Of a stretch of 64,000 nucleotides of DNA, positions 21,701 to 33,118 are shown piece after piece. How positions within the stretch are numbered: position 1 is the first letter of the stretch; each line of letters opens with the position of its first letter. The position numbers and the translations under genes are program-made. The notes beneath the pieces were generated by a model. The model made no database searches and was not told the origin of the DNA. It saw nothing but the letters and a program-made list of their open reading frames with translations. Source of the stretch: Clitopilus passeckerianus (taxonomy: Eukaryota > Basidiomycota > Agaricomycetes > Agaricales > Entolomataceae); NCBI GenBank assembly GCA_944990035.1, contig CALYLX010000026.1, positions 434,001-498,000 of the forward strand, read 5' to 3'.

Positions 21701-22895
21701 CCTTGAGGACTGTTATCCTCGTCGCCTCAGGGCCCAACCCTTCAGGCAGTGAACTGCGCTCTGACTGCGTTGATGAAATAGAACATCCTTATGTTGTCGG
21801 CCAAGCGTCGTCTACCGAAGATGAGAAAGCTCCGGGTGACCGTGCATCCCAGCGGCGTCGCCATCCTGCCCACCCGTCCGTGCTCCTCCTTCCAACCCAC
21901 ATTAACGACGACAACTTTCCAAATTGTCGTCTCGTATGCGGGAGGAAAAACTCTTCTCGAGCAGCATAGTACCTCACGTTCCGAGGACACGGGATGCCGT
22001 TCTTCTCGTAGCTCGACGTTAGACTGCATGGATGGCGGGTGCATGGTGGTTACAACGAGAGGTGTTCGCGCATTCCGTCGACAGTGGCGTCGAGGATGCT
22101 ACGTGCGGGTGTTCTGTTGAGAAGACGAGACGATCATGATCGTGGTGAAGACGCTCATGATAAAGTAGGGTCCGAATTTTCGTTGAAATATCAGGTATTC
22201 TAATCACTATTCTTTCGTTCTAGGCATCGGTATACGTGTGCGCTTCATGTGTAGGCTGGGCGAATGAGTAGATTCGCGGATATGACATGACTCGGTATGG
22301 CTGTGAAGTGGCGACCATCCGTGAGTCTCACCAATCCACTGCGAGTCCATGACCTGACGTTCTTTTCAGATACTCCTTGGTGTAGTTTTTCATCATGGCC
22401 GAGAAGCGCTCCTCCCCTCCCGAGATCGCCTGGCCTCCCGTTCCTCTGCCAGTCTTACGCTGATTGGCTCGTTGTGCATTGCATTCGAATCTCGCTGTAC
22501 AAACATTTCTTTGGAAGCACGCAGACGCTGGGATTCGCAGTTGTTGTCATAACGGTGCGCAGCTTTCTTTATCTTCGGTTTACGGTTGTTGAGCACATTT
22601 TCTGTAGAAACGAAATACAGATGTGAGGGACTGCGGTCGGAATGACACATTATGGGAACGACACAGGGCTTCTGTCACTGCTGCACCCACATATCGGCTC
22701 AATCCGTCATTATGCATTATATTTCTGCATCGCCCCCTTCATTCTTGCTGTCTTCCTTGTGGGCGCCTTCTTACACTGTTGTATTCTTCGTCCCACTAAT
22801 AAAGTCATATAAGCTCTCATTCGAAGTCGTACACTGGCTAACACGACCCACATCGGACCAAGCCATTGTGGAACTAGCGTACACGCCATTCAACC
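21701..22895. other. Intergenic, nothing firmly recognised
   Basis: The plus frame 21703-21969 and minus frame 21742-22044 overlap and may be continuations of the decayed repeats. From 22200 to 22895 I see no gene; a TATA-like catataag lies near 22806 upstream of the next gene. Confidence 0.35.
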
Positions 22896-23395
22896 ATGAG
22901 CAACATCTCAATGTTCAAAAGCGCGAAGAATATAACCTTCCAGGGAGGCAGTATTACGACCACGAAAGGAGTGAACGCGGAATACCGTGGCGATCAAGAA
23001 TCGTTTCTTAAGCACCAGCCGGACGATTGGTTGGGGAAACTCATGCCCGGTACAAGCCCTTCTGAACTCCGTATGTGATATCTCTACATCTCAAGTCTGC
23101 GCATGATCTCATATAGGTTTCTAGCATCGCCTACCATGTTCGAAGGTGCAGAGAATGTCCAGCTCGCAGACGTCAAGCTCGTTCAAGTGGATAACAAGGC
23201 GACTTTCATTCCTACGCCTGCCCAATCAGAAGGGCAGCCGGGCGTTAAAACTAAGGTTGTGACTGCTCCTAAGAAAAGTAAATAAGGTTTCGTATGAGGT
23301 TGGGCTAGAGTTGTGATGCTGATACTTCTTTGACGGCAGGTCCTGGCAAATCGGGGAAAGGTGTAGGTGCAGTTAAACGAGCTCCTTGGCGCTGA
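22896..23395 (+). CDS. Small MF-x-GA-x-N two-motif protein (paralogue 1)
   Basis: Exons 22896-23070, 23125-23277 and 23340-23395; 127 aa. Exon 1 starts with MSNISMFKSAKNITFQGGS, then an acidic/aromatic segment. Exon 2 opens with a second related motif, TMFEGAENVQLADVKLVQV. Exon 3 is basic and ends APWR. All introns are phase 1, shared with the paralogues at 24152 and 27148, which supports the model. The exon 2 acceptor at ctag|catcgcc was chosen because the nearer AG gives an immediate stop and paralogue 2 uses the same site. No signal peptide. The first motif resembles the F-x-x-A-x-N-x-x-I-x-G-G-x-F phrase that I recall at the N-terminus of many agaricomycete NACHT and other proteins; here it occurs without any such domain. 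Function unknown. Confidence 0.68.
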
Positions 23396-24080
23396 GGGAA
23401 TTGGGATTTCTCGTCCGGGGAGGGAAATGGCATAGTAATTATAGCCTGCCGTTCGACTGTTAATACCTTTGGAATAATAAGTCCGGAACGTCTTTTCGTA
23501 GGGCTCTGCACGATCGTCCTACACCTTCTATTCCTTACGATCGCAATTGAGGGATGCACAACCACATCGCCATTGCACATTCATTTTGTGCGAACGGTGA
23601 AAGTGGACTCGCAGAAGTCTTGGAATAGTTTGAACCTGCACCGCGTAATTCATCTGCTTACTGCCCGAGTCTGCACACACCATGGTTTAATCCCAGTTTA
23701 CCTCAGGCCAACAGGCTTCCACAGCCGCCATGATCGCCTCGCACCAAACACCACGAGGTCAGGCCCACCCTCGATCGAGCCCAGTCTATTTCTGATCACC
23801 GAGGTAATTCTGAGGATATTCGTTTGCCTACCTCGGTGCGGCAGCCGTTGGCACTACACCATGCTCGTTTGACGAATTCCGTACGGCCACTAGCTGTGAG
23901 ATCTGACAGTCTGTATCGCCCAAGGGAGTGTTTATTCGGCGCCTATTTGGCACGTTCCACTCCATTTTCGGAGATGACGCCTGTGATTCATTCCATCGAT
24001 CTTACGATGGCTATGGACGTCTGTAGGAATTTCTGATCTCGGTGCGCCTGGGCTTCTTACCGTTCTCGTATATCGATGGG
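23396..24080. other. Intergenic between paralogues 1 and 2
   Basis: Nothing recognised beyond short overlapping frames. Confidence 0.4.
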
Positions 24081-24087
24081 TATATAA
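24081..24087 (+). promoter_or_regulatory. TATA box of paralogue 2
   Basis: TATATAA about 65-71 bp upstream of the ATG at 24152. Confidence 0.5.
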
Positions 24088-24151
24088 CCACGGTGACCCT
24101 TCTACCTCAATCGACTTCATTCTCTCCAACTCCAGGTATCGTTCCACAACC

Positions 24152-24623
24152 ATGACCACGATAACCATGTTCAAAGGAGCTAAGAACATCCTTATATCCG
24201 GAGGCTCCTTTACGACTACCAAAGGGCTGCACACGGAATATCATGGCAATTACGAAGCATTCCTTAATCATGATCCTAAAGACTGGGTAATTACAATGAA
24301 CGGCGATGCCCAGGACCCACCTCCCAGGATGCGTATGTCACCGCGGTCCTATCGAGTATGCCCAAGCTGATTTGAGATTCTTAGCATCGCCCTCGATGTT
24401 CGATGGTGCAGAGAACATTGATATCATAGACGCAAAGGTGGTCACGGTGCAAAATCGGACTATTTTCTTCGCTGTTCCCGAACAAAGAGTACCTAAAAAA
24501 CGGGGTGTGTACAGAGAATCGTCTTATTCGAAAAATAGATCTAACCCGCAATACACAGGTTCCAATAACGTCAGGCGTGGCACGCCTCATGCCCAGGGGG
24601 TACCACCACCTCCTTGGCGTTAG
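24152..24623 (+). CDS. Small MF-x-GA-x-N two-motif protein (paralogue 2)
   Basis: Exons 24152-24332, 24385-24504 and 24559-24623; 121 aa. First motif MTTITMFKGAKNILISGGSF at the very N-terminus; second motif SMFDGAENIDIIDAKVVTV at the start of exon 2; C-terminus basic, proline-rich, ending PPPPWR, matching the APWR end of paralogue 1. The second intron is 54 nt (GTGTGT...CTAAC...ACACAG) and would also read through in frame, so a retained-intron isoform is possible. Tandem with paralogue 1 in the same orientation, start to start about 1.26 kb. No signal peptide or membrane segment, so an intracellular protein is expected. Confidence 0.68.
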
Positions 24624-24747
24624 CTTGAACGGTGATCCTAATGCGACGTGGAGATGCTGGGTAAAGCGGTTCTGGGCTTATGAGAATATGAAACTATGGG
24701 AATCGTATCGTCTTAGGTGCTACGTTGTTCGTATATTAGGTGTTCCC

Positions 24748-25076
24748 CTAACTAGAGTAGTCTCGAGCTGACAAAGAGCGGAATACTACCTCATTGCTTG
24801 CTGCCGCTTCTCGAACCTCTTTGAATGCACCTGGAATTTCGACGCCAAATTCATTCACGTATGATCCGTCATCAAATGCGAGCTCCACCTGCTTCCACTC
24901 CGTGCGACTCATTACAAATGCCAGGCCCAACTCAGTCTCGTCTGTGAGCTTGGCGAGATTCGCGGACGGATAGTTTCTGATTACAATTCTGGGTGAACCC
25001 TTCCCGGAACTGGGAGCTGCAATGTTGCGAGATATTGATAAATTAGACGCCAGCTCCGCCTGTATCGTCACAGTTC
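24748..25076 (-). other. Open frame continuing the hypothetical gene in a shifted frame
   Basis: A minus-strand frame of about 110 codons (25089-24748, ending at a stop) directly follows the hypothetical gene at 25077-25847 but in a different frame. It has a protein-like composition (VTIQAELASNLSISRN, FDDGSYVNEFGVEIPG). Either it is the last exon of that gene reached by a splice I cannot find, or a frameshift has cut the gene. Confidence 0.35.
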
Positions 25077-25847
25077 TCAGTTGCCCCATTCCTCTATTGC
25101 CAGGTCTCGAGCAAGTTCTCTCTGGTTTTCCTTGGTCTTATGCAAGATAAGGCACCCCTGGATCACTAGATCCTGGACTACAGAAGAGACTTGTCGGAAT
25201 AGTGCCAAAAATGCCCGGGCTTCTAGATTCTGCAGGTATACGCGGTGCAATGATTGCGATGATTGCGATGTGAGATGTCGCAGATGAGTGCCGTGTGGAG
25301 AGCCGTGGTTGAGGTATAGGTCCCACAGAGAGTAGCTCGCAGTGGTCTCTTCGATTGGGTTACTTGTAAGCCATTAAGGGGTCTGTCGGATGTGATGTCT
25401 CGAGAGAATAAATGGTCCCGGTTTGGGGGAGCTAGTTGAAAGATTTCCAGAGTTCCGTACTTCCTTCGCGAGGGGAAAAGAATCAGGGTGCAGATCCCGC
25501 CTTCTCCCAGTCCTACACGACCTCGATTGAAATCGTCGGAACTGTTTGATGAACACTGACGCTGAAAACCCATTAACTTAGCGTATTTTTGCGCTGAAAG
25601 TTCGAAAGCTCACCCATATACCATCAGCAGGCTCTTCCCTGGAAACTACTAATAGTCGAATGTTCCCGTAGCGGTGAGGGCTGATACAGTCCACACTTAG
25701 AAACACATCGTGCTTCCTGATCCCTAGGGGAACATTTGAGGTTTGACAGAGCAAATGGTTCTCGTAGACCCTGTAGCCGTGGGCGCAACTTTGACTCCTG
25801 AGGACCTGGTCAGAACTAGTTCGCTCAATTATCTGGCTGCACGCCAT
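25077..25847 (-). CDS. Hypothetical three-exon protein, possibly frameshifted
   Basis: Exons 25847-25614, 25561-25364 and 25229-25077 on the minus strand, joined by GTGAGC...TTTCAG (52 nt) and GTAACC...CTGCAG (134 nt). All junctions are phase 0; 194 aa as modelled. Fragments: MACSQIIERTSSDQV at the start; GGICTLILFPSRRKYGTLEI mid-way; and a helical C-terminal part (LEARAFLALFRQVSSVVQDL). No domain recognised. The frame stops just where a further long open frame begins in another register (24748-25089), so the gene may be longer or damaged. A (gattgcgat)2 repeat lies inside intron 2. It sits between paralogues 2 and 3 of the MF-x-GA-x-N family, in opposite orientation. Confidence 0.4.
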
Positions 25848-27035
25848 GGCTGAAGATGACAAGTTCAAGTTGAGCGCTTATGTGACAGCACAGTACAGCT
25901 GCCGCCATGCCCTTAACCCTCTGAGGAACTAGGGGGCGGTAACGGGCTATGGTGAAAGCATTACTTGATTTGGGCCCAACCCTTCTGTCAAAAACCCAAA
26001 TTGTCCAATGAAAACGTTTCAAACAGTCATCCCAAGACGCTCTGAGTACCGACAAAATGCCGAGTCCCACTCTCCTGTTTTCTAAACGTGTTTCTCAGCC
26101 TTAATTTGGATAAGTGAACAGCCTTACATTTCCACTAGCCTCGTGTGATTCATTTCCAGAGTTTTCCAGACGCCACTGACGTTAATTGCTGTTCTCATAT
26201 CTTGATCTGAAGTCCTTTAAGCGCCTCGGCGCGCTTAGGAACAGCGGGCCGGCCGTGAAGCGCCCAAAGATTTGCTCATCCACATCATGACCGTTTCATG
26301 TCCCTCCCGGGTTTTGGCCGAAGCTTTCGTTCTCTTCTGGAATCCGGATTCAGCGTGGTTTACCTCATAAAGATATTCAAAGATTGATATTGCATTTTCA
26401 GTCAGTCACGATAAACATATCCTATTGACAGCTATTTGAGTGTGGCTCTCCTCTAGACAATCTGCTCTGCACATAAGAGACTTCGGATCTGAGGGTTGCT
26501 TGCAGCAGAGTCTGCCACTCGTCGCCTAATGTTGGAGCCAGCTGGCCTCACGTAAACATGTGTTGACGCCAGGTTGACGCTCGCACAAGCCTCATGGCCA
26601 GAGGTGGAGAAAGTGGGGTAATCGGCAACAAGAGGCTCTCCAAGCCTCATCCATCCCTTCTCTGATGTTTTCGAGTCACCACAGATGTGAGGCAGAGATG
26701 GAGCTAGGAGTGACCTGTGGCAGAGGGCACAACATATTCACAATGCCAAAACGATGATTTCTCCTGTAAAGCTGCCGTTATCACGGACCATCTCCTTGTA
26801 GAGGTCAGTGTTCGACATCGGATAAGATGCAAGATGAATGACGACGCGTGTATCGCTCCTGGCTAAATGAGGCCACCACGTTTCTAGTCCCAAATGAACC
26901 GGATTTCGGTGCGTACATGCGAGCCTCCGAATTGACGCTCAGAAACCAGCTTTGACTGGATGGAAATCCACTTGAGGGCCTCAGCCAGTTGTTTCACGGC
27001 TGGAGTCGGATTCTTCATCCAGCTCCGTAGACGCC
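25848..27035. other. Intergenic, nothing recognised
   Basis: A 65-codon minus frame at 26453-26650 has no features. No repeats identified. Confidence 0.4.
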
Positions 27036-27042
27036 TATAAAA
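27036..27042 (+). promoter_or_regulatory. TATA box of paralogue 3
   Basis: TATAAAA about 106-112 bp upstream of the ATG at 27148, implying a longer 5' leader than in the related genes. Confidence 0.5.
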
Positions 27043-27147
27043 CCAGACATTCTTCCAGGAGACGATAACTCAATCCTCCCAACTCATCACCAGTCACTTG
27101 ATCAACACCTTCGACATCCAAGTCTTTGACACCTTCTCGATCTCAAC

Positions 27148-27690
27148 ATGAATGACAAAAACGATATCACAAGCATGTTCTCCGGCATCCGAAACTCTAC
27201 CTTCGTTAGCACAACCTTCGAAAGTGCCGCCGTGAAGTATCAATACACGGGTTTCAATCCTATTTCCAACCCGATCGCCATCCCGGAAGACGTTCCGAAG
27301 GGTATGTGTTTTATTGCCAACGTTCCATTTCCCTTTGATTGACTTCATGCCATATTCTCTAGGCAATACCGCAATGTTCGTGGATGCAGAAAACTTAGAT
27401 TTTCATGATTGTAAGGCTACGACCGCCACACGAATTGTCGTGTTCCAGGCTGCCGATGCTCGCGAGGCCATAAACAATGCTGCGGCAAATGGTACGTGAC
27501 TTTGAAGGTCATCTCTGAGAAACGTACGATCGAGCTTACTCGTATCTCATCAGCCAACAAGGAAGCAGGTCAGACCCTCGGTGGAACTCCCGGGAACAAG
27601 TATGCCCGGAACGGGGCACAGTATGTCTATTGCCAATCTTCGACGGCCGGAGGTACTACCAAGGCTGGAAATGCCTCCAAAACCTGTTGA
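27148..27690 (+). CDS. Small MF-x-GA-x-N two-motif protein (paralogue 3, divergent)
   Basis: Exons 27148-27301, 27363-27491 and 27554-27690; 139 aa. The intron positions and phases (all phase 1) match those of the genes at 22896 and 24152. Motif 1 is degenerate (ITSMFSGIRNSTFVSTTFES); motif 2 is clear (TAMFVDAENLDFHDCKATTA). Exon 3 is longer and glycine/threonine-rich (QTLGGTPGNKYARNG) and ends SKTC instead of PWR. Orthology to the other two is supported mainly by exon structure. No signal peptide. Function unknown. Confidence 0.62.
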
Positions 27691-28326
27691 TCAGCCTCCT
27701 CTCAAAAGCTTTCGTAGTTTATCTTATTTTTATTTTCTCGTTGATACCTTAAAAGCGATATCTAGCATCCACTATCTCCATCTTCCGCCATGTACCACGC
27801 CATTATGGCCTGTCACTCCTTTTGTTTAATTACATAACTTACTTTACTTACTCACATCTATCCCTATCCCTATCCCTATCACATTCGTACTATTCTTTTG
27901 CTATTTTGGTGTTCGAGCCATCGAAGTCTAGCCACAGGAGACTCCTCATGTGTACTCTACTTAGCCCTGAATATAGTCGTGTTCTCTAGATTCTATTTCA
28001 TCGTGTCATTGAGCTCTTCTCACTGGGCCAAAGCGTACATTGCAAGCGCACGGTCCATTCCCAAGTCGACTACGTTCAATAATCTACGCCTAATACAATA
28101 CAAAATAGTATCTCATAATTCTACAAAACCTCTACATCCCAATAATAATCGTATCGTATCTTTAAACCACCTAACTGGCGACAAGAATAATATGTGATAT
28201 GTACCATATAGTAACGTATACGTAGGTTAGTATAGGTAGATACTGTAAGTCCGTCAAAATCTAAACAATCATTAAAGCGTCCGTCCGTCTCTAATATCGC
28301 AGTTTCGTTCGTTCATGAATCATAAT
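27691..28326. other. Convergent intergenic region
   Basis: 3' flanks of paralogue 3 and the SKN7-like gene. It contains a short (CCCTAT)-type tandem repeat at about 27858-27880 and A/T-rich 3' UTR-like sequence. No gene seen. Confidence 0.45.
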
Positions 28327-31300
28327 TCACTCAATAACCTCAAACCGACTCCTCTTCCCCGACCCTCCATCCTCCCCATCTCCCTCATACCCTCTCTTCT
28401 GCCCCTGCCCCATCCCACCCATATCCAATTCGGGATCCAAATCTAAGCCTCCTCCACCCATCCCCGGCCCAGAACCCGACGACGGGCTGGACCCATTCCG
28501 CCTCCCAGCAATCCCAACCCCGCTGGTATCGATGTTCATACCAGTGAAGAATGGATCGCCGTTCACCATATTGGTTAGCATGGCGTTGTATTGCTCGTCT
28601 GAGAGGCCCATTCCGGCTAGGGGGTTGATTCGGCCGTCGTCATCGGCTTGGAAGGAGCCGTTTCCGCCGAGGATGAGTGCATTGTTGGTGTTGTTGGCGT
28701 TGCTGGTGTTCCCGCTGGCAGCGGACGAGGTCGAGGCGGTAGCATTGGAAGGTGCAGAGGACGAAGACGACAACGGCGAGGAACTGCTAGGACCAGCGGT
28801 AAGGAGGTTCCCAGCTTGAGACTGTATAGCTTGTACGAATCCCTGGTCCGAAAGTGGTGGGATACCAATGGAGGGAGGTACCCCTTTGGACATTTGTTGA
28901 ATGATCCTTAGGTGCATGAGATGTTTCTGAAGAGGAAACGCGTTATTAGTACCTTGTCCATAGGGAGAATGGTGGAAAGGGAATAAGACGAACCTCCAAC
29001 ATATCCAACATCCCCTCCTTCGTGAACGGCTTCGGTAGGATATCGTTCATCCCAGACGAATAGTAGGTCATTATCTCGCTCGGCTTCGAGTTACTCGTCA
29101 TCGAGATAATCGGCGTCATGGGGTCGAATTTCCGGATGAGCGACGTAGCGGATATACCATCCAGTTTTGGCATCACAATGTCCTAATCAACCATCCTTCA
29201 TCAGCATGATTCTCCAACGAACGGGTAGGGAAACAAGAAAAGGAAGGAATACGAACCATCAACACCAGATCATACTTCTCCAAATTCATCTTATTCACAG
29301 CACCGACTCCATCTACCGCAACGTCAATCGCGCACCCGAAGACCTGTAGGAACTTGCTCCCTAGTTTTCGGCTTACGGCGTCGTCATCGACTAGGAGGAC
29401 ACGTGGAGGGACAGCCCAGCCTGGGACGAATGTTGAGCGGCGGACCCGGAGTTTGGGACGGGATGGTTTGACGAGGGTGTGGGAGGAGGAAGAGGGGATA
29501 GTGGGTGAAGTGGTTGAGGAGGAGGGTGAAGAGGAGGAAGCGACGGGGCCAGAAGAAGGGAAGGAGGTATTCAACCCAGGTCGGATATCTGGCGAACTCG
29601 ACCCCTGCTGCTGCGATGAATTCGTCTCGTTCTGTCTCCGGTAGGGGTATACTTGCTGGCCTCCTCCCTGCTGTTGCGACTGCGACTGTGACGACTCTAA
29701 ATCACCAAACGACCACTGCGGTTCTTGAAGCTGGTCCCTAGGAACGAGGTGTCCGACTGTATACACCTGTAGACCTTCGTGGCTCATCACAGCTTCGCTC
29801 GTTGACGCTGCCGATGATGAGGGGGATGTGCTGGAGTTTAGACCGGCCTGGGGGAGGTCGAAGGGTGTGTCTGGCCACCTTGAGGTTGAAGCTCCCGTTG
29901 CGTTGCTGGTAGTGGTGTTACTGGTATTCCCACCAAACGAGAAAGCACCGCCGTTTCCGAATAACCCAGCATTTGCAGCTGCCTCCCAGATCTTGTTCGA
30001 CGAGGGTGGTCTCTGCTGACTCTGGGCTTGGTCTTGTTGCAGCCATGATCCACTGGCGCCAGCAGTTGTGGACGATGGAGGCCCAGTACCTGAAGTAGCA
30101 CTGACGCTACCACCTTCAAACCCTTCTCCAAAATCAAGCGAGAAGCCAACTTGGTCAGCTCGCCTAGAGAGTTCGTTCATCTGCATCAACGACGCCCTCG
30201 CCGCGTCTGGTGGGAGCTGCATTGGGAGGAAGGGGTTGCGGGAGTCATCCGACGAGGAGAGGTTGATATTGGATGTCGAGGTAGGCGGGGGTTTGTTGGC
30301 AGAGGATGGGGAGGAAGCTTGACCACCTGCTCCTTGGTTCTTCGAGGAATCTGGACCAGAACCACCAGGGGCGTTATCATTCCCATCCGAGCCGCGCGTA
30401 GCACCTGAGGTGACGTTGGCAGATACAGATGTCGAGTTGCCAACCCCAGCAGTCGCGGAGGTTGAAGGCCCTTCGCCTGGTCCTCTTCCTGGAGTAGTTG
30501 GATTTGAGCCTGGAACAAGGAAAACGGAGTTAGCGCGGTGGTCTTGGGAGATAGGAACTAAAAGCGAAGAAATGGAAGAGGAAGGGGTCGAGGCCACCCT
30601 AAAGATGCGGGAGGTCCAGACCTCGACTACGCCAAGCGACGGGAACGGACATAAACTGGCACTCTCCTGAGTCCAAGCCTAGGCCTAGTAGATCGAGGAC
30701 ATGGTCGAGAATCCACCACGGGAACGTGGGACGTGGGGACGGACACGACGGAATGGCGGGACATCTTCACGAGCGAGAGGAGACGGGAAAAAACGCGCGA
30801 CATGGATATAGGTAATTTCTACAGGTATCGGTAAAGGTAACGTAATTTCGGTAGATGGGTCTAGGCTCTAGGCCTTTGCGAGTTGTATAGTACAATGGTA
30901 TGGTACGTTGTGATTGGAATTTCAAGGGCGAAGAAAGAAAGGGAAGAAAAGGGAGGAAGTGACCAATAAGCATAATTACTGAGTACTACTATGAGTGGGG
31001 TGGATGTATGCGTTATACGAGTAGGTATATGCGGGGAAATTTGAAAGAGGAAAAGAGATAATCGACTTTTGCTCTTACAAAGAAATGAAGAAATGAAATT
31101 GGTACAGTATGGGGAGGAAGTCCGTCGTCTCCTCTCGCTCATTTAGATGACACCATTGCGAGAGTCGCCCCAGGAGAGAAAGAAACGCAAACCAAAGGAG
31201 AAACGTCTACTCACCCTCCAACCATCCACCAACTAATCCCCTAACGCCCCAATAATTACCACCAGGCGTGTTAGACTCAACACCCGCCATCGAATCCATC

Positions 31301-33118
31301 CCCACACCCACCCCAGTCTCGCTCTTCAACATCTCCTCCAAACTCTGTGGTGCTCCTCCTCCCCCTCCACCACTACCACCACCACCAAGGTTAAGCGCAT
31401 TCGCAGCATTGGTAACACCCAACAACCCCCTCTGCAACGACCCCACCTCGCCAAGTACACTCTTATACCCCCTCTCCAACTCTCCAACCCTCCTCCCCAT
31501 CGAATCACTGTCCTGCGTCAACTTCGTCGTCTGCCGACTCAGCTGTGTGAGCTCAGAGGATAGAGCGAGTGATGCACCGCCTGAGGAGGTCGAAGAGGCA
31601 GCGATAATTCCTCGTCGGACTTCATCCCTAATCTCCACCTCCCTCCTCCTCACATCCGACACTTCCCCACGTACGTTCTCCACATCCCTGCTGAGACCCG
31701 CCTGCGACTCCACCAAGGCTCTCAACTGCGACCCCAACGCGCTCGTGGTGTTGCCCAAAGTCGAAAGTTGGCTCTGTATCGCCGAGAGCTGAGATTGGAG
31801 ATGATCGTATGATGAAGAGGGTGGTGAATGTCGAGAATGCGAATGGCCATGATGATCATGCCCTCCCCCTCCACCTCCCCTCCGATGTCGATGATCATAC
31901 CCACTATCATGATCATACCCTCCTCCTCCTCCATACTCATAACTCCCCGGACTCGGTGGGCCACCATACGGCGACGGTGAGTGATGCCTCGACTGCGACC
32001 CGCGCCGGCTGTAGGGGTAGTCTCCGCCTCCCCCACCGCTTCGGTGATTATGGCCCCCTGAGGACGAGGTGGAGAGCGGTTGGGAGGTGTGTGGTGGGGC
32101 CTGCGATGTGGAGGTCGACACGGGCGGGAGGGAGGTAGTGAGTTTGCGCCCGGCGGGGACTTTGCGTTTGATGTTCTCGAGGTCGTCGCGCCTGTCTGCA
32201 TGGAAGTTTTGGTGGCGGAACGTCCATGACTGTTCGAAAAGAGGAAGGGGTTGGGTTAGTTATGGTGAAGAGGAAAAGAGGGAGGAGGAGAGGAGAACGT
32301 ACGTGTTCACCGAATTGGTTATCATCGGAGTTCTTGACTTTGTGGAAGTCGTATTTGTTGAGTTGGCGTACGAAAGATGCGAAGTTGGAGTGCTTGAATA
32401 GGCGGGGGAGGATACTTTTCGTGAATTCGTTCATATCCTATAGAAGGAATCCCAGCATTAGCTTCCGGGGAAGAAGGACTATACGCCTCGACGTACCTTT
32501 ACCACGAAACAATCTCCGTTGGGACCCCACGATACGACGTTTGCGATAGATTGGTCTTCGAGCATTCTGCGGAGTAAATTTGATAAGTTAAACAGATTGG
32601 GAGGCAGGATGGCGGCGGAAAACGCACTTGTACAGTTTTTTGACGAAATCGCTGGCGGAAGGCATGGAGTCGTCGATTGAACTTCGACTTCCAGATGGAC
32701 CAGCTCCGGCTTGGTTTGCGAGCATCTCAGAGGCAGAGTCGCGTTTAGCTGTTCCTCTCCGCGAAGACGAGCCGGATTGTTGGTTTGGAGATTTCTGCTG
32801 CTGCTGTTGGTCGACGAGCCTTTGTTGTTGCTGGTCGAGCTGCTGGTGGTGTTGCTGAGGGCGGCGAGACGAGAGCTGTTGCTGGTACTGTTGTGGTTGA
32901 ATATAAGACCCTTGCGGTCCAAGTTCATCACCCCGGTGGTGATTTGTGTATCCCTGTTGTGAATAACCACCCGTAGTAGACGTCGGTGGGTACTGCAAGA
33001 TCGGCGGAAGTTGAGGAAGGGAAGTCGAGTTCGAGTTGCCACTAGACGAGGCTGACAGACCCAAGTCCTGCTGCTGTTGTTGCTGCAGCTGCTGATTCTG
33101 CCTCGAGCTTCTCCGCAT
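28327..33118 (-). CDS. SKN7: SKN7/Prr1-type transcription factor (HSF DNA-binding domain plus response regulator)
   Basis: Seven exons: 33118-32628, 32566-32497, 32437-32303, 32229-31215, 30509-29257, 29182-28994 and 28926-28327; 1250 aa, larger than yeast Skn7. Glutamine-rich N-terminus; HSF-type DNA-binding domain from about residue 155 to 260 ([51 protein letters not shown]). A coiled-coil region rich in [16 protein letters not shown] heptads follows, then a long Ser/Gly/Asn-rich linker. The receiver domain is at about 940-1055 with DDD at 945-947, phospho-acceptor Asp 989 in [10 protein letters not shown] and conserved Lys 1039 in LPKPF. The C-terminus is disordered. Skn7 proteins take phosphate from Ypd1-type carriers in the fungal multistep phosphorelay and control osmotic and oxidative stress genes in the nucleus. 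Intron 4 (31214-30510) is 705 nt, far longer than the others, so an internal promoter or missed exon there is possible. Confidence 0.9.

Noticed and set aside
27858..27880. (CCCTAT)-type repeat as an interstitial telomere
   Set aside because: Only about three and a half units and not the TTAGGG motif; treated as a simple microsatellite.
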